Positions 43,158 through 52,709 of a stretch of 64,000 nucleotides of DNA are shown here, piece by piece. Source of the stretch: Pseudomonas sp. BN411 (GTDB lineage Bacteria > Pseudomonadota > Gammaproteobacteria > Pseudomonadales > Pseudomonadaceae); NCBI RefSeq assembly GCF_029871235.1, contig NZ_SSOM01000086.1, positions 114,283 to 178,282 of the forward strand, read 5' to 3'. The notes beneath the pieces were generated by a model. The model was not told the DNA's origin. It did not search any database and was given only the letters and a program-made list of their open reading frames with translations. Position 1 is the first letter of the stretch, and every line of letters starts with the position of its first letter. Both the position numbers and the translations under genes were made by a program.

Positions 43158-44780
43158 TCAGAAGCTGTACTTGGCGCTGATCGCCAGGTAATCGCGGTCG
43201 GCCAGGGGTCGTTTTTCCAGGTCCGCCTCGCCGAGGAAGGCGTTGTAGGCCATGCCCAGCTCCAGGTTGTTGAGGTACTTGGCGTTGACCCCGACGCTTG
43301 CCCGTTTGTCCCCTTCGCCGACCAGGCTGCCGAAGGCACCGGCCACAGCCGGCGCCCCGCGGACCTGATGGGCGAAGGAAACCGGCATCGTCAGATCCCA
43401 GCCATCGACCACGTTGTTCCAGGAGGGCGTCATCAGCAGCTGGTATGCCCAGGAGTTGCGGTCCAGGGTGAGCTGGTCGGATTGCTCGCCGGCGAACTCG
43501 AACGGATCAACATCGTTCACGTGCAGGTAGCTGGCTTCGGCAATGAAGGTGGTCTGGTCCGAGAGCACCATCGGCCCGAGGAGGTAGATGGCGGACAGGT
43601 TCGCCTGAGTGGCATCGGCACGCGTTGCCGAGGGGCCGATCAGCGAATCGACCAGGACCGGCACGCCATCCTTGTAGCTGACCTCGCCGGCCACGTTGAA
43701 ATCGCCCAGGCGCGTCGAGAAGCTCGCCCCGGTCAACGCGATATCGTCGAAATACACCACGTTGTAGTCGGTCGGGAATGCGCCATCGAAGTTCGTCACC
43801 ACGTTGGGGTTCTTGTCGTGGTAGCGCAGGTAGAAGAGGCTCAACTCACTCTCGCTACCCAGCGAGAAACGGGTGCTCACCCCCCACTGGCCGCTGTCGC
43901 TGGGCTGGTCGTCCGGGGACCGGGGAATGTTGAAACCGGGAGCTGCACGGATGAACTCCGCACCCGGCCCGACCACGTCCGTGTAGGAGAAGTAGGTGCC
44001 CACCGGATCCAGTTCGGTGCGCTTGTACTCGTACTGGTAGTACGCGGCCACGCCGAAATCCGGAGTCAGCTGCCACTGGCCCGAGAACTGGCCGACCGGC
44101 AGCAGGATGTCCTTCACCTCGGTGCCCGGCACGTTGGCCTTGGTGGCATCGGCAGGCGACTGGGCACCGGCGATGTTGGGGAAGAACAGGCTTTCCCCCC
44201 ACTGCACCACCTGGCGTCCGAGACGCACGTTGAGCATGGACTGCTCGGCCGTCTGGAAACTGCCGTAGACGTAGGCATCCAGGAAGCGGCTGCGGCTGCC
44301 CGCCAGGTTCTGCGCATGGCTGGTGAAATGGTCGTGGGCGCCGGCCTTGTTCACCGTGTCCGGCGAGTCGTTGTCGTTTTCGTGCTGGTAGACATCGTCG
44401 TAGAAACTGCTGGCCCGCACGAAGGCGCCATAGTTCCGGTACTTGATGTCCATCTCGCCTAGCAGGGACACACGATTGTTGATCAGGGCGCCCTGCTTGA
44501 AGTTTCGGTCACCATCATCGGCGTTGACCGTGGTGGGCAGCCCCGTGGCCGGATCGACCGGCCCGTCCACCAGGGCCCGCGAGGGATCGTTCAGCCGGTA
44601 CGCGGCGCCATAAGTCATGTTGACCAGGTAATCGACGCCGATCTCTTCGCCGACGCTGAACTGGCCGGCGGACACGGGCGCGCCGAATGGCACCATCGAC
44701 AACCCGAGCATCAACTGGCGCAAGCGCCCGCCCCGAACCGCCCTGCTTTCCCGTACCAGATTGCCTGCGAAATGCTTCAT
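43158..44780 (-). CDS. DUF1302 family outer-membrane protein
   Basis: 540 aa. Signal peptide near the N-terminus (LMLGLSMVPFGAPVSAGQF), then a long beta-rich protein with alternating aromatic residues and a C-terminal YLAISAKYSF ending in Phe, as in outer-membrane barrels. RLGRQVVQWGESLFFPNIAGAQSPADA is the best conserved DUF1302 block. DUF1302 proteins almost always pair with DUF1329 proteins, as here, and are found in clusters for uptake or metabolism of hydrophobic compounds including steroids; no biochemical role is established. The start ATG 44780 follows AGGAGACTG. Gap of 154 bp to the DUF1329 gene. Confidence 0.9.
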   Translation of the reverse strand: MKHFAGNLVRESRAVRGGRLRQLMLGLSMVPFGAPVSAGQFSVGEEIGVDYLVNMTYGAAYRLNDPSRALVDGPVDPATGLPTTVNADDGDRNFKQGALINNRVSLLGEMDIKYRNYGAFVRASSFYDDVYQHENDNDSPDTVNKAGAHDHFTSHAQNLAGSRSRFLDAYVYGSFQTAEQSMLNVRLGRQVVQWGESLFFPNIAGAQSPADATKANVPGTEVKDILLPVGQFSGQWQLTPDFGVAAYYQYEYKRTELDPVGTYFSYTDVVGPGAEFIRAAPGFNIPRSPDDQPSDSGQWGVSTRFSLGSESELSLFYLRYHDKNPNVVTNFDGAFPTDYNVVYFDDIALTGASFSTRLGDFNVAGEVSYKDGVPVLVDSLIGPSATRADATQANLSAIYLLGPMVLSDQTTFIAEASYLHVNDVDPFEFAGEQSDQLTLDRNSWAYQLLMTPSWNNVVDGWDLTMPVSFAHQVRGAPAVAGAFGSLVGEGDKRASVGVNAKYLNNLELGMAYNAFLGEADLEKRPLADRDYLAISAKYSF

Positions 44781-44934
44781 CTACAGTCTCCTGTTCTGCG
44801 TGCCGGCCTCGCCAAGTCAGCGGGCACGGGCGCGCAGCCGCACGCCCTGGCGGCGGTCGTGCCGTCGCCAGGGCTGTCGTCATATGAAAGGTTTGGTGAA
44901 TAAATTCCGTGTCCGGGCGCCGCGCCCGGCACGC

Positions 44935-46305
44935 TTACTTACCCGACTGGCGCAACAGGTCGGTGGTGAACATAAACGGCTTCAGCCGGTCACCATTGAC
45001 CCTCGGTGCAAGGAGTTCACTGGTCAGGCGGTCGGCCAGGTAGGCCCCGGACACCAGGTCGTGATAGACGGTGACGCCCGCGTGGAACAGCTTCGCGCCA
45101 TAGGCGTAATAGGTGTTCATGAAGTTGGTGCGCCACAACTCGCCATGGGCGTCGTAGTTGTCGGCCATCACGGCATTCCAGGTGTCTTCGTCCACATACA
45201 GGACGCGCTTGGCGTACTGATGGCGGTAGCCTTCCTTCAGGGTCGCCTCCAGCACCCAGACTCGGTGCAGTTCGTAGCGCATGAACTGCGAATCGATGCT
45301 GCCGGTCTTGAGGAGGGCGTCGTACTTGATCCCTGCAGCCTCCAGGCGATAACCGTTGTACGGGATGAACATCTCGCGCTTGCCCACGAGCTTCCAGTCG
45401 TAGCGTTCCGGCGAGCCGTTGAAGAGACGGTCGTCGTCGATGGTACGGAATCCGCCCACCCCCAACGGCATGTCGAAGCCGAATCCGGGAGACTGGCGGA
45501 CCCTTCGCGTGCCCGGGTTGTAGGTCCAGCTGGTCTGCGGATTCTTCGCCTCGTTGAAGTAGGTGTAGGTCAGCATCACCTCGCCCTTCTGCCGTTCGGG
45601 CTTGAGGATGGTCACCCGCGAGTAGGCGAAGATGCCCTCGGTCGGCTTGCCGACATTTTCCGCGTCGCTGGTCTGGTCGAGGATTTCGTAACGCATGCGC
45701 CCCCAGGCCACATTGCCGTCCGGGTAGACCACGGCCTGGTCGTACACCGCATCTTCCTGGTTGGCATAGGCCGGCAGCAGGATGTTGCGCAGCAACTGGT
45801 CACCGCTCTTCGGGATGGGGAACGGTGTCCCGCCTTTCAGTGCACGCACCCCCATGTTGCCGTCTTCCAGCTCCGCGCTGACCGCATTCTTGCGGGTGAG
45901 GTCGCACCGGAAGTCCTCGTAGCGGAAATCGCGATGGCTCGGGTAAACAGGGATAGACACGCTGTCGGGATACTTTTTCAGCAGCGCCTTCTGCCCATCG
46001 GAAAGCTTGTCCGCATACTGCGCCATGTTCTTCGCGGTGACGACGAACAGCGGCTTTTCCGAGGCATAGGGATCAGGGTGGCGCTTGCCCAGGCCGCCGA
46101 ACGCGACGCCCGGCGGGGCGCCGAGCCACTGCCCGCTGAACGCGGGAATGGAGCCGTCGGCATTACCCGCCTTTTCCGCGCCGATACAGGTGAGGTCTCC
46201 ACCCAGCTTCGCGGCCTCGCTCTCGCTGACCACGGCCCAGGCCCCCTGGGTGAACAGCACGGCCGCCAGCAGCGGCCAGGTCCTGCGAATACACATGTTC
46301 ATCAT
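44935..46305 (-). CDS. DUF1329 family exported protein
   Basis: 456 aa. Signal peptide CIRRTWPLLAAVLFTQGAWA, then the family pattern AAKLGGDLTCIGAEKAGNADGSIPAFSGQW, conserved WSGAFG-like aromatic blocks, RRVRQSPGFGFDMPLGVGGFRTIDD and YELHRVWVLEATLKEGYRHQYAKRVLYVDEDTW. DUF1329 proteins have a LolA/LolB-like fold by family reputation and may carry lipophilic molecules across the periplasm, acting with DUF1302. Three close Met codons occur at the start (46305, 46302, 46296); the first is given. It lies 104 bp after the upstream NAD(P)-binding gene. Confidence 0.9.
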   Translation of the reverse strand: MMNMCIRRTWPLLAAVLFTQGAWAVVSESEAAKLGGDLTCIGAEKAGNADGSIPAFSGQWLGAPPGVAFGGLGKRHPDPYASEKPLFVVTAKNMAQYADKLSDGQKALLKKYPDSVSIPVYPSHRDFRYEDFRCDLTRKNAVSAELEDGNMGVRALKGGTPFPIPKSGDQLLRNILLPAYANQEDAVYDQAVVYPDGNVAWGRMRYEILDQTSDAENVGKPTEGIFAYSRVTILKPERQKGEVMLTYTYFNEAKNPQTSWTYNPGTRRVRQSPGFGFDMPLGVGGFRTIDDDRLFNGSPERYDWKLVGKREMFIPYNGYRLEAAGIKYDALLKTGSIDSQFMRYELHRVWVLEATLKEGYRHQYAKRVLYVDEDTWNAVMADNYDAHGELWRTNFMNTYYAYGAKLFHAGVTVYHDLVSGAYLADRLTSELLAPRVNGDRLKPFMFTTDLLRQSGK

Positions 46306-46409
46306 GCTTCTTGTTGTCCTGTTGGGGGCCAGCCCTCCAGCGGAGGGCGACCCCGGATTGGTCGACAGGTCGTTGCGGCGCCATCGTTGCCCGGCGGCGC
46401 CGACGATCT

Positions 46410-47600
46410 TCAGGCATAGCAATCGCGCTTGAGCACCGTTTCGGTTTCGATCAGGCGGCCGCCGGTCTCCTTCGCGAAGGCACGAACGTAAGCCTCTGCG
46501 TCAAGGCAGACCTCAGGCGCCAGCAGGCCCTCGCCGGTGACGCAACCAGCCAGCCAGGCCTCGATGACCAGACGGGCGCAGGTCGGGGTGGGGTCGGGGG
46601 TGCTGTCCTCGACCTGCTCGGTGGGCAGGTCCAGGTGGTGCTCCAGCACGCAGCGCACTTCGTTGCCGTTGCGCTCGCCCACCACTTCCACGCGGGAAGC
46701 GACGGCCCAGGGCTCGTCCGAGAGGTCGACGGTGACGCTCGCGCGGCCGACCTCGCTGGCCAGGTGGTGGGTGAGGAACTTGAGCGGCGAAATGCCCAGG
46801 CCTTCGATCACCTCGGAACTGCCAAGCCCCAGGTCGATCAGCGAACGCCAGACTTCGGCGCCGGCCTCGGGGAAGAAGGCGATGCGGTTGGTCACCTGGT
46901 CCAGCCCCTTGATGAAGTGCGGCAGGGTGACGGTTTCGCCATGGCCGATGAAGAACGACGGGTAGGCCTTGAACGGCGCCGCATAGGGCACCTCCAGCCG
47001 GCCGCCCCAGCCCGGCATCTTGCGATACTCGCCGTCGACGAACTGCACCACGTCGTCGGCGGTGATGTGCATCATGTGGTCGATCACAGAGGGCGACAGC
47101 AGGTCCGGCACGAAGGGCACCGCAGTGGCCAGGTGAATTTCGCGCACCTTGTCGAGACGGTCGGCGAGCATCCTGGCCATCACGTTGGTCAGGCCCGGCG
47201 TCGAGCCGCAACCGATGACCAGCTTGACCCCCGCGTCCAGCGCGCGCTGGTTCCAGGACGGATCGAGGAACAGGGTCTCGGCAACATCGTGGTCGTCGTT
47301 GATGTCGATGTAGTCGACCCGTGCCCGCAACGCCGCCTCGATGACCGGAACGGCGCTGCGATAGAACGGCCCCACGGCGTTGAAGACCAGGTCCACACCG
47401 TCGAGCAACGCGTCCAGCCTGGCCGGATCACGAATGTCGGCTCTGACGGCACTGGCCCTCGGGCCGAGCGAGGCGGCCAGTTTCTCCGCGGCTTCGAGGT
47501 TCAGGTCGCCGATGATGCATTCGACTTCGGGGTTACGGGGCAGCAACTGGCGCGCGACATTCGCGCCGACGTTTCCGCAGCCCAACAGCAAGACTCTCAT
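46410..47600 (-). CDS. Saccharopine dehydrogenase-like NAD(P)-binding protein
   Basis: 396 aa. N-terminal Rossmann fold MRVLLLGCGNVGANVARQLL, then VDLVFNAVGPFYRSAVPVIEAAL, VDYIDINDDHDVAETLF and the catalytic-domain block LVIGCGSTPGLTNVMARML typical of the saccharopine dehydrogenase superfamily. Members act as reductases or dehydrogenases of amino acid-type substrates, but a steroid or lipid role is also known for eukaryotic relatives, so the substrate stays open. It lies between a DadA-like oxidase and the DUF1329 gene in the same transcription direction. The start at 47600 has GGTGGAG nine bases upstream. Confidence 0.85.
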   Translation of the reverse strand: MRVLLLGCGNVGANVARQLLPRNPEVECIIGDLNLEAAEKLAASLGPRASAVRADIRDPARLDALLDGVDLVFNAVGPFYRSAVPVIEAALRARVDYIDINDDHDVAETLFLDPSWNQRALDAGVKLVIGCGSTPGLTNVMARMLADRLDKVREIHLATAVPFVPDLLSPSVIDHMMHITADDVVQFVDGEYRKMPGWGGRLEVPYAAPFKAYPSFFIGHGETVTLPHFIKGLDQVTNRIAFFPEAGAEVWRSLIDLGLGSSEVIEGLGISPLKFLTHHLASEVGRASVTVDLSDEPWAVASRVEVVGERNGNEVRCVLEHHLDLPTEQVEDSTPDPTPTCARLVIEAWLAGCVTGEGLLAPEVCLDAEAYVRAFAKETGGRLIETETVLKRDCYA

Positions 47601-47728
47601 TCTTAAATCTCCACCTTTTGTTTTTGTCTTATGGCGATTCATGACCGCCGGATCACGCCTTCCCGGGCGGGACATCCATGCCCGATAGTCCTCGCCGGTT
47701 TTTCTGGCGTTACCAGCCAACGCGTTCC

Positions 47729-49096
47729 TCAGACGAGGTTGAACCTGTCGGCCCAGCGGGCCGCGGGAATCAGTACGCGTCGGATCTTGGTTTCGAACAG
47801 GCCGGGGCACTGCACGGCCTTGGGGGTTTCCAGTGGGAGCAGGCAGTCCTGCAGGCGGTCGCTGGCCAGCGCGTCAGCCAGGTTGACGCCCAGCATCGGC
47901 CCCATGACGTTGCCCCAGGAGCCGAAATTCATCAGGGCCAGCACGCCCTCGGCGGCCCGGTACAACTTCGGGTAGGACGCGTCGTAGACCGAGGACGAAT
48001 TGGCGGTCATGCCGGTCCAGTACGACTCCATCTCGATGGGGGTATCGCGGAGCTGCGGGTAGGTGCGCCGCAGGTAGCGCAGGAAGTAGGCGAAATGATC
48101 CGCCGCCCGCTGCGCGCGGCCAGCGCCCGGAATGGTCGCGGTGATGAGCCGGTTGCGACCGTCGATGATCAGCGGATACAGGCCCGCCGGGTACTGCATG
48201 AGGGTGACCCGGGCCGGATTGACGATCTCCAGCACCTCCTGCGGCAAGGGTCGCGTCGCCATGCCGCAGGCCACCAGCGGGAACTGGGTGCGGGTCAGCT
48301 CCGGGAAGAACGGGTTGCCGGCATGACCGTTGGTGCAGAGCACCACCTGTTGGGCGTGCACGCTGCCGGTGGCGGTGCGCACGCGCCAGTATGCCGCGCG
48401 CCGCTCACAGGACAGCACGGCGGAATTGCCGTACACCCTGGCGCCCAGGCGGACGGCGGCAGCAATCATGCCGTTGGTGAACAGATAGGGATTGACCCGG
48501 CCGCCTTCGCGCCAGTGGACGCCGTGGCTGTAGGCACTGGTGCCCAGCAGTTCCTTCAGGCGTTCCGCGCCGACCAGGTCGACGTCGTAGCCGAAGGCCT
48601 TCCACTGCTTAACCTTATTCTCAAGCGCGACATGCCGGCGGCAGGCCGCATCGACCATGCCGGACTTCACCGCGTCAGCCTCCAGGCCATGCTTGCGGCA
48701 CAGGTCGAAGACCACGTCGCGGTGCTCGATGAAGTATTCGGTGAAGCGCCGCCCCTGGTCAGCATGGGCCTGCAGGGGGGCGAACGACGCGAGATACGGC
48801 TGCACATGCCCGGCGTTGCGGCCGGAGGCGCCACTGCCCGGCTGGTCGGCTTCCAGCACCACGACACGCACGCCGTTCTCGGCCAGGCGCAGGGCCAGGG
48901 AAGAACCGACCAGCCCGGCGCCGACCACGACGATATCTGCCTCTATGTCGTGGTCCAGCGCCGGGTAGGCCGGGATTTGCCGTGGCAGCGGCCAGCCACT
49001 GAAGCGAATGGGCACCACACCCGACTCATACGCGTCCGAGACCGGAAAGACCGGAACCTGTCCTTCCACCGCACGCCGATATTTACTCCAGCTCAC
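47729..49096 (-). CDS. DadA-like FAD-dependent oxidoreductase
   Basis: 455 aa of the D-amino-acid oxidase (DAO) family. FAD motif ADIVVVGAGLVGSSLALRLAENGVRVVVLEAD at about 54-84, SGRNAGHVQPYL (a substrate-side motif), then a covalent-flavin-independent C-terminal domain with YWTGMTANSSSVYDASYPKLYRAAEGVLALMNFGSWGN. These enzymes oxidise amine or amino acid substrates. First gene of the minus-strand envelope operon and divergent from an MFS transporter across 198 bp. Gap to the next gene is 128 bp, so co-transcription is likely but not proven. Confidence 0.85.
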   Translation of the reverse strand: MSWSKYRRAVEGQVPVFPVSDAYESGVVPIRFSGWPLPRQIPAYPALDHDIEADIVVVGAGLVGSSLALRLAENGVRVVVLEADQPGSGASGRNAGHVQPYLASFAPLQAHADQGRRFTEYFIEHRDVVFDLCRKHGLEADAVKSGMVDAACRRHVALENKVKQWKAFGYDVDLVGAERLKELLGTSAYSHGVHWREGGRVNPYLFTNGMIAAAVRLGARVYGNSAVLSCERRAAYWRVRTATGSVHAQQVVLCTNGHAGNPFFPELTRTQFPLVACGMATRPLPQEVLEIVNPARVTLMQYPAGLYPLIIDGRNRLITATIPGAGRAQRAADHFAYFLRYLRRTYPQLRDTPIEMESYWTGMTANSSSVYDASYPKLYRAAEGVLALMNFGSWGNVMGPMLGVNLADALASDRLQDCLLPLETPKAVQCPGLFETKIRRVLIPAARWADRFNLV

Positions 49097-49294
49097 TGCC
49101 GTCTCCTCGAATGCAATTCAGAACCCCTGCCTGGGACTGATCGAGGCTGAACGGGATCTGACCGCCACTGCCTGCCACAGCGGTTTCGATCCTATTGAGG
49201 AGGCCAATCGACGCTCCAGTACCAACTGGTACTGCTGAGGGAGGCAAGCCGCTGGTTAGACTCCGACGGCCCTTCACCTTCAGAGAGCATCGGC

Positions 49295-50572
49295 ATGGCG
49301 CGTTGGCAACAGACGGCAGCGGCACTGGACAATGCGGCGGCAGCGCAGGACTTCACCATTCCTCCGGCGAAGGTTTTGGTGCTGCCGGACCAGCGCCAGG
49401 GGTGGAGCCTGGTCCTCGGCCTGGCGCTGGTGCTGTGCGTGATCTTCGGCACGACCCTCAACGCCCTCGGCCTCTATACCCTGCCGATCAGCACAGCCCT
49501 GCACAGCACCAGTGAACAGGCCGCGCGCATGGCTACCGCCTTCATGGTCAGCATGACCCTGGCCATGCCCCTGGCCGGCTGGCTGCTCGACCGCACCGCG
49601 CCGCGCCTGGTGATGACCGCCGGCGCCACGCTGGCGGCGCTGGGCTACCTGCTCGCCGCCCGCAGCCCCGACATCGACCGGCTGACCCTGGCCCTGGCGC
49701 TGGGCGGCCTGGGCGTCGGCGCCTCAACCTACGTCCCGGCCATTACCCTGGCCACGCGCTGGATCGCGCCCGAACGGCAGGGCCTGGCCTTCGGCGTCCT
49801 GCTCGGCGGCGCTGCCATGGGGGCCGTCGTCTTTCCCATCGGGCTGACCCACCTCATCAGCACGCTCGGCTGGCGCCATACCATGCAAGCCAGCGCCGCT
49901 CTGATCCTGCTCGTCTGCGTGCCCTTGCTGCTGTGGCTGGCGCGCTTGCCCGACGCCAGCATGACGGCCAGCCGGAGCGCGACAGAGGAGGTCCCTGGCC
50001 ACGATATCGGCCAGGTCCTGCGCATGCCCCGCTACTGGCTATGGATCGCCATGCAATTGCTCCTGACCCTGAGCAGCCTGGGCATCTACATCGCCCTCGT
50101 GCCCTATCTGGTAACGGCCGGCTATTCAACGCAGACCGCCGCGGTTTTCTATGCCGGAATCGGCGCCGCGGCGCTGGCGGGCAACTTCCTCTTCGGGGCC
50201 GTGAGCCATCGCTGGGAAGCCAGGAACATCCTCCTGCTCGGAAACGCCCTTGGCACTGCCGGCATCCTCTGCCTGCTGGCGGCGCCCAACCCGGCGCTCG
50301 GCCTACTGGCGGTCGTGGCGTTTTCCCTGAGCTGGGGCACCACCTTCAACCTGGTCAACCAGCTCTCGCCGCTGCTCCTGGTGCAAGCCATGGGACAACG
50401 CAACTTCGGCAGCCTGCTGGGCATTGGCAACCTGGTCGCCGGACTCGGCTCGGCGTTCGGCCCGGAGGCGGTCGGCTATCTGGTCGACACCACCCACACC
50501 TACACGCCCGCCCTGCTGTTGTGCGCGGTACTAGCGGGGGCGGCAACGCTGCCGATCGCCTTGCAGCGGTAG
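49295..50572 (+). CDS. MFS transporter (OFA/monocarboxylate type)
   Basis: 425 aa with about 12 hydrophobic helices. The first begins WSLVLGLALVLCVIFGTTLN; GGLGVGASTYVPAITLATRWI and AGWLLDRTAPRLVMTAGATLA (the MFS A-motif region) are characteristic, and the middle loop carries Glu/Gly residues around SRSATEEVPGHDIG. It starts 198 bp from the divergent oxidase gene and the pair may share a control region, so substrate uptake for that operon is a reasonable inference. It converges on the LuxR gene, whose stop lies 32 bp away. The N-terminal 30 residues are hydrophilic and could be partly upstream of the true start. Confidence 0.87.
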   Translation: MARWQQTAAALDNAAAAQDFTIPPAKVLVLPDQRQGWSLVLGLALVLCVIFGTTLNALGLYTLPISTALHSTSEQAARMATAFMVSMTLAMPLAGWLLDRTAPRLVMTAGATLAALGYLLAARSPDIDRLTLALALGGLGVGASTYVPAITLATRWIAPERQGLAFGVLLGGAAMGAVVFPIGLTHLISTLGWRHTMQASAALILLVCVPLLLWLARLPDASMTASRSATEEVPGHDIGQVLRMPRYWLWIAMQLLLTLSSLGIYIALVPYLVTAGYSTQTAAVFYAGIGAAALAGNFLFGAVSHRWEARNILLLGNALGTAGILCLLAAPNPALGLLAVVAFSLSWGTTFNLVNQLSPLLLVQAMGQRNFGSLLGIGNLVAGLGSAFGPEAVGYLVDTTHTYTPALLLCAVLAGAATLPIALQR

Positions 50573-50604
50573 CCACACGCAGGCCAGGAGCTGGGGTTCG
50601 AGGG

Positions 50605-51807
50605 TCAGCGCAGGAGGGCGAAGCTCTTGCTGAGGATGCGCACCAGGTCGGTCTGCCCCTTGATGCCGAGTTTCGCGTAGATGTTCTTCGAGTAATTGCG
50701 CGCGGCGGTCACCGCGATGCCCATCTCACCGGCGGCTTCGCTGATGGTCTGGCCGCAGGCCAGCAACGCGGCCAACCTGGCTTCCTGGCGGGTCAGGTCC
50801 AGCAGCTGGGCAATCAGCTCCGCCGGGAATCCGCGCGGCACCTGCTGCATGGCCTGGTTCTCGGTCAGCTCCGAGAGGTAGATGATCACGCTCGGCACAT
50901 GTCGGCCCTGGTAGTAATCAAGCAAGGGGGCCGGCGCGGCCAGCATGCCCAGCAACACGCCATCCTGGGCTTGCAGGCGCACCAGTTCGCCACGGTAGTG
51001 CGCGCCTTCCCAGGCTCTGGCCGCGATGGCATTGGCGATCGCCGCGTCCAGCGCGCGCTGGGTCCTGCGGTCCTGCAGCTGCACTCGCCCATGGTTGAGC
51101 TCGATGCCTGGATGCTTGCCGATGATGGCCCTGGCCGCACGGTTGACGCACAGCAGCTGCCCATCGCCATCCAGCAGCAGGCAGCCCAGCACCAGGTGAT
51201 CCAGACACCCCTCGTAGATCGAGCGTTCCGCCTCCTGGCGCTGCAGCCGTGCGTATAGCCCGAGGGCGCGGAAAAGGTGCGGCAGCAGGTTCCTGATCAG
51301 CTCCACGTCGCTGGACGAGAAGCCCTGCTCCGGCGCTTTGTGCCCACGCACCACGTCGACCCAACAGCGCATGCCGCCGGGCTCGGCGAAGCAGGTTCGA
51401 AGGCAGCTGGAAACATCAAGGGAACGCATGAACTCGGCGCAATCGGGTTCCACATCACGCGGACCGAAAACGAGGATATCGCCCGGCAGCACCGACTCGG
51501 GGTCCAACAGCTCGATATGGGTGAAGCGCTCGCGGTGGACCTGTTCGGCCAGCAGCCAGTCCGTTTCGTCATGCGGTTCGACGGACATCACCTGGAGATC
51601 GGAGGGGCGGTCATCGGAATGATGCAGAGTGACCGTGACGTTGCGCGCGACCAGCACATGGCGCAGACGCTCAGCCAGCCCGAACCAGGGGGTGGTTTCG
51701 TTCAGGCCTTCGTAGACCAGCCCGATCAGTTCAGGCAATAGGGCGACACTGGCGCCCGGAACCTGGGTTACCGGGCGCCTCAGTAAGACGACAGGCTCAG
51801 CTGCCAT
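50605..51807 (-). CDS. LuxR-family transcriptional regulator (TeiR/TesR-like)
   Basis: 400 aa. The C-terminal LuxR helix-turn-helix is clear (LTRQEARLAALLACGQTISEAAGEMGIAVTAARNYSKNIYAKL). The N-terminal ~330 residues have no receiver domain and resemble the sensor part of long LuxR regulators. Comamonas TeiR/TesR, a testosterone-inducible LuxR regulator of about 390 residues, is a good candidate relative, but I cannot verify the match. It overlaps the SDR gene by 11 bp and is the last gene of the ipd operon. It is therefore likely the operon's own regulator. Confidence 0.85.
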   Translation of the reverse strand: MAAEPVVLLRRPVTQVPGASVALLPELIGLVYEGLNETTPWFGLAERLRHVLVARNVTVTLHHSDDRPSDLQVMSVEPHDETDWLLAEQVHRERFTHIELLDPESVLPGDILVFGPRDVEPDCAEFMRSLDVSSCLRTCFAEPGGMRCWVDVVRGHKAPEQGFSSSDVELIRNLLPHLFRALGLYARLQRQEAERSIYEGCLDHLVLGCLLLDGDGQLLCVNRAARAIIGKHPGIELNHGRVQLQDRRTQRALDAAIANAIAARAWEGAHYRGELVRLQAQDGVLLGMLAAPAPLLDYYQGRHVPSVIIYLSELTENQAMQQVPRGFPAELIAQLLDLTRQEARLAALLACGQTISEAAGEMGIAVTAARNYSKNIYAKLGIKGQTDLVRILSKSFALLR

Positions 51808-52672
51808 AGACCTTTTGCGCCGGCACGGCCTCGGCCAGCAGCTGCTGCACTACCCCGCCCAACTCCGCCGGCGCAAAGCGTGCGCCCTTGTCGAACTCGG
51901 GGCCACGACGCCAGCCGTCGGCGATGGAGAGCTTGCCGCCTTCCACTTCGAACATGCGGCCGGTGACCTGCTGGGATTCTTCCGAGCCCAGCCAGACGAC
52001 CAGGGGGGCGACGTTCTCCGGGGCGAAGTAGTCGAAGCCGTCTTCGGGCTTCTTCATCACGTCGGCGAACACGTCTTCGGTCATGCCGGTGCGGGCGGCC
52101 GGGGCCAGGGCGTTGGCGGTGATGCCGTAGCGCGCGAGTTCGGCGGCCTGCACCAGGGTCAGGGAGGCGATGCCACCCTTGGCTGCGGCGTAGTTGGACT
52201 GGCCGATGGAGCCCTGCAGGCCGGCGCCGGAGCTGGTGTTGATGATCCGCGCCTTGACCTGCGCGCCGCCCTTGGACTGCTCGCGCCAATGTTTCACGGC
52301 ATGGCTGGCGAGGCAGAAGTGGCCCTTCAGGTGCACCGCCATCACGGCGTCCCAGTCGGATTCGGTGAGGCTGGCGAACATGCGATCGCGGCAGATGCCA
52401 GCGTTGTTCACCAGCACGTGCAGGTCACCGAAGGCTTCGATGGCCTGGCGCACGATTTCACCGGCGGCGGCGTAGTGGGTGATGTCGCCGTTGTTGGCGA
52501 TGGCCTGTCCGCCAGCGGCACGGATTTCTGCGACCACGGCTTCGGCAGCCGGCAGGTTGATGTCGTTGACCAGCACCTTGGCGCCTTCAGCGGCGAAGGC
52601 CAGGGCATAGGCCCGACCCAGCCCGCCGCCGGCGCCGGTGATGATGACGGAGCGGTTTTGGCAAATTGGCAT
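51797..52672 (-). CDS. SDR-family dehydrogenase (hydroxyacyl-CoA dehydrogenase-like)
   Basis: 291 aa. Cofactor loop VIITGAGGGLGRAYALAFAAEGA, DINLPAAEAVV, NNAGICRDRMFASL, catalytic Ser and YxxxK in IINTSSGAGLQGSIGQSNYAAAKGG. The DRMFA block and the extended C-terminus match the MFE-2/HSD17B4-type 3-hydroxyacyl-CoA dehydrogenases used in steroid side-chain beta-oxidation. The start at 52672 (MPICQNRSVIITGAGGG) has GGAG ten bases upstream; the frame is open another 65 codons through repeat DNA. The FadA6-like thiolase lies upstream across a 90-bp gap with a REP fragment. Confidence 0.88.
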   Translation of the reverse strand: MPICQNRSVIITGAGGGLGRAYALAFAAEGAKVLVNDINLPAAEAVVAEIRAAGGQAIANNGDITHYAAAGEIVRQAIEAFGDLHVLVNNAGICRDRMFASLTESDWDAVMAVHLKGHFCLASHAVKHWREQSKGGAQVKARIINTSSGAGLQGSIGQSNYAAAKGGIASLTLVQAAELARYGITANALAPAARTGMTEDVFADVMKKPEDGFDYFAPENVAPLVVWLGSEESQQVTGRMFEVEGGKLSIADGWRRGPEFDKGARFAPAELGGVVQQLLAEAVPAQKVYGS

Positions 52673-52709
52673 GGGGAGTTCTCCGATGAATTCGTGCGGG
52701 GGTTGGTTG

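Noticed and set aside
42585-44462. 625-codon plus-strand open frame
   Set aside because: It covers the YCF48-like and DUF1302 genes in antisense and has no recognisable domain or ribosome site.
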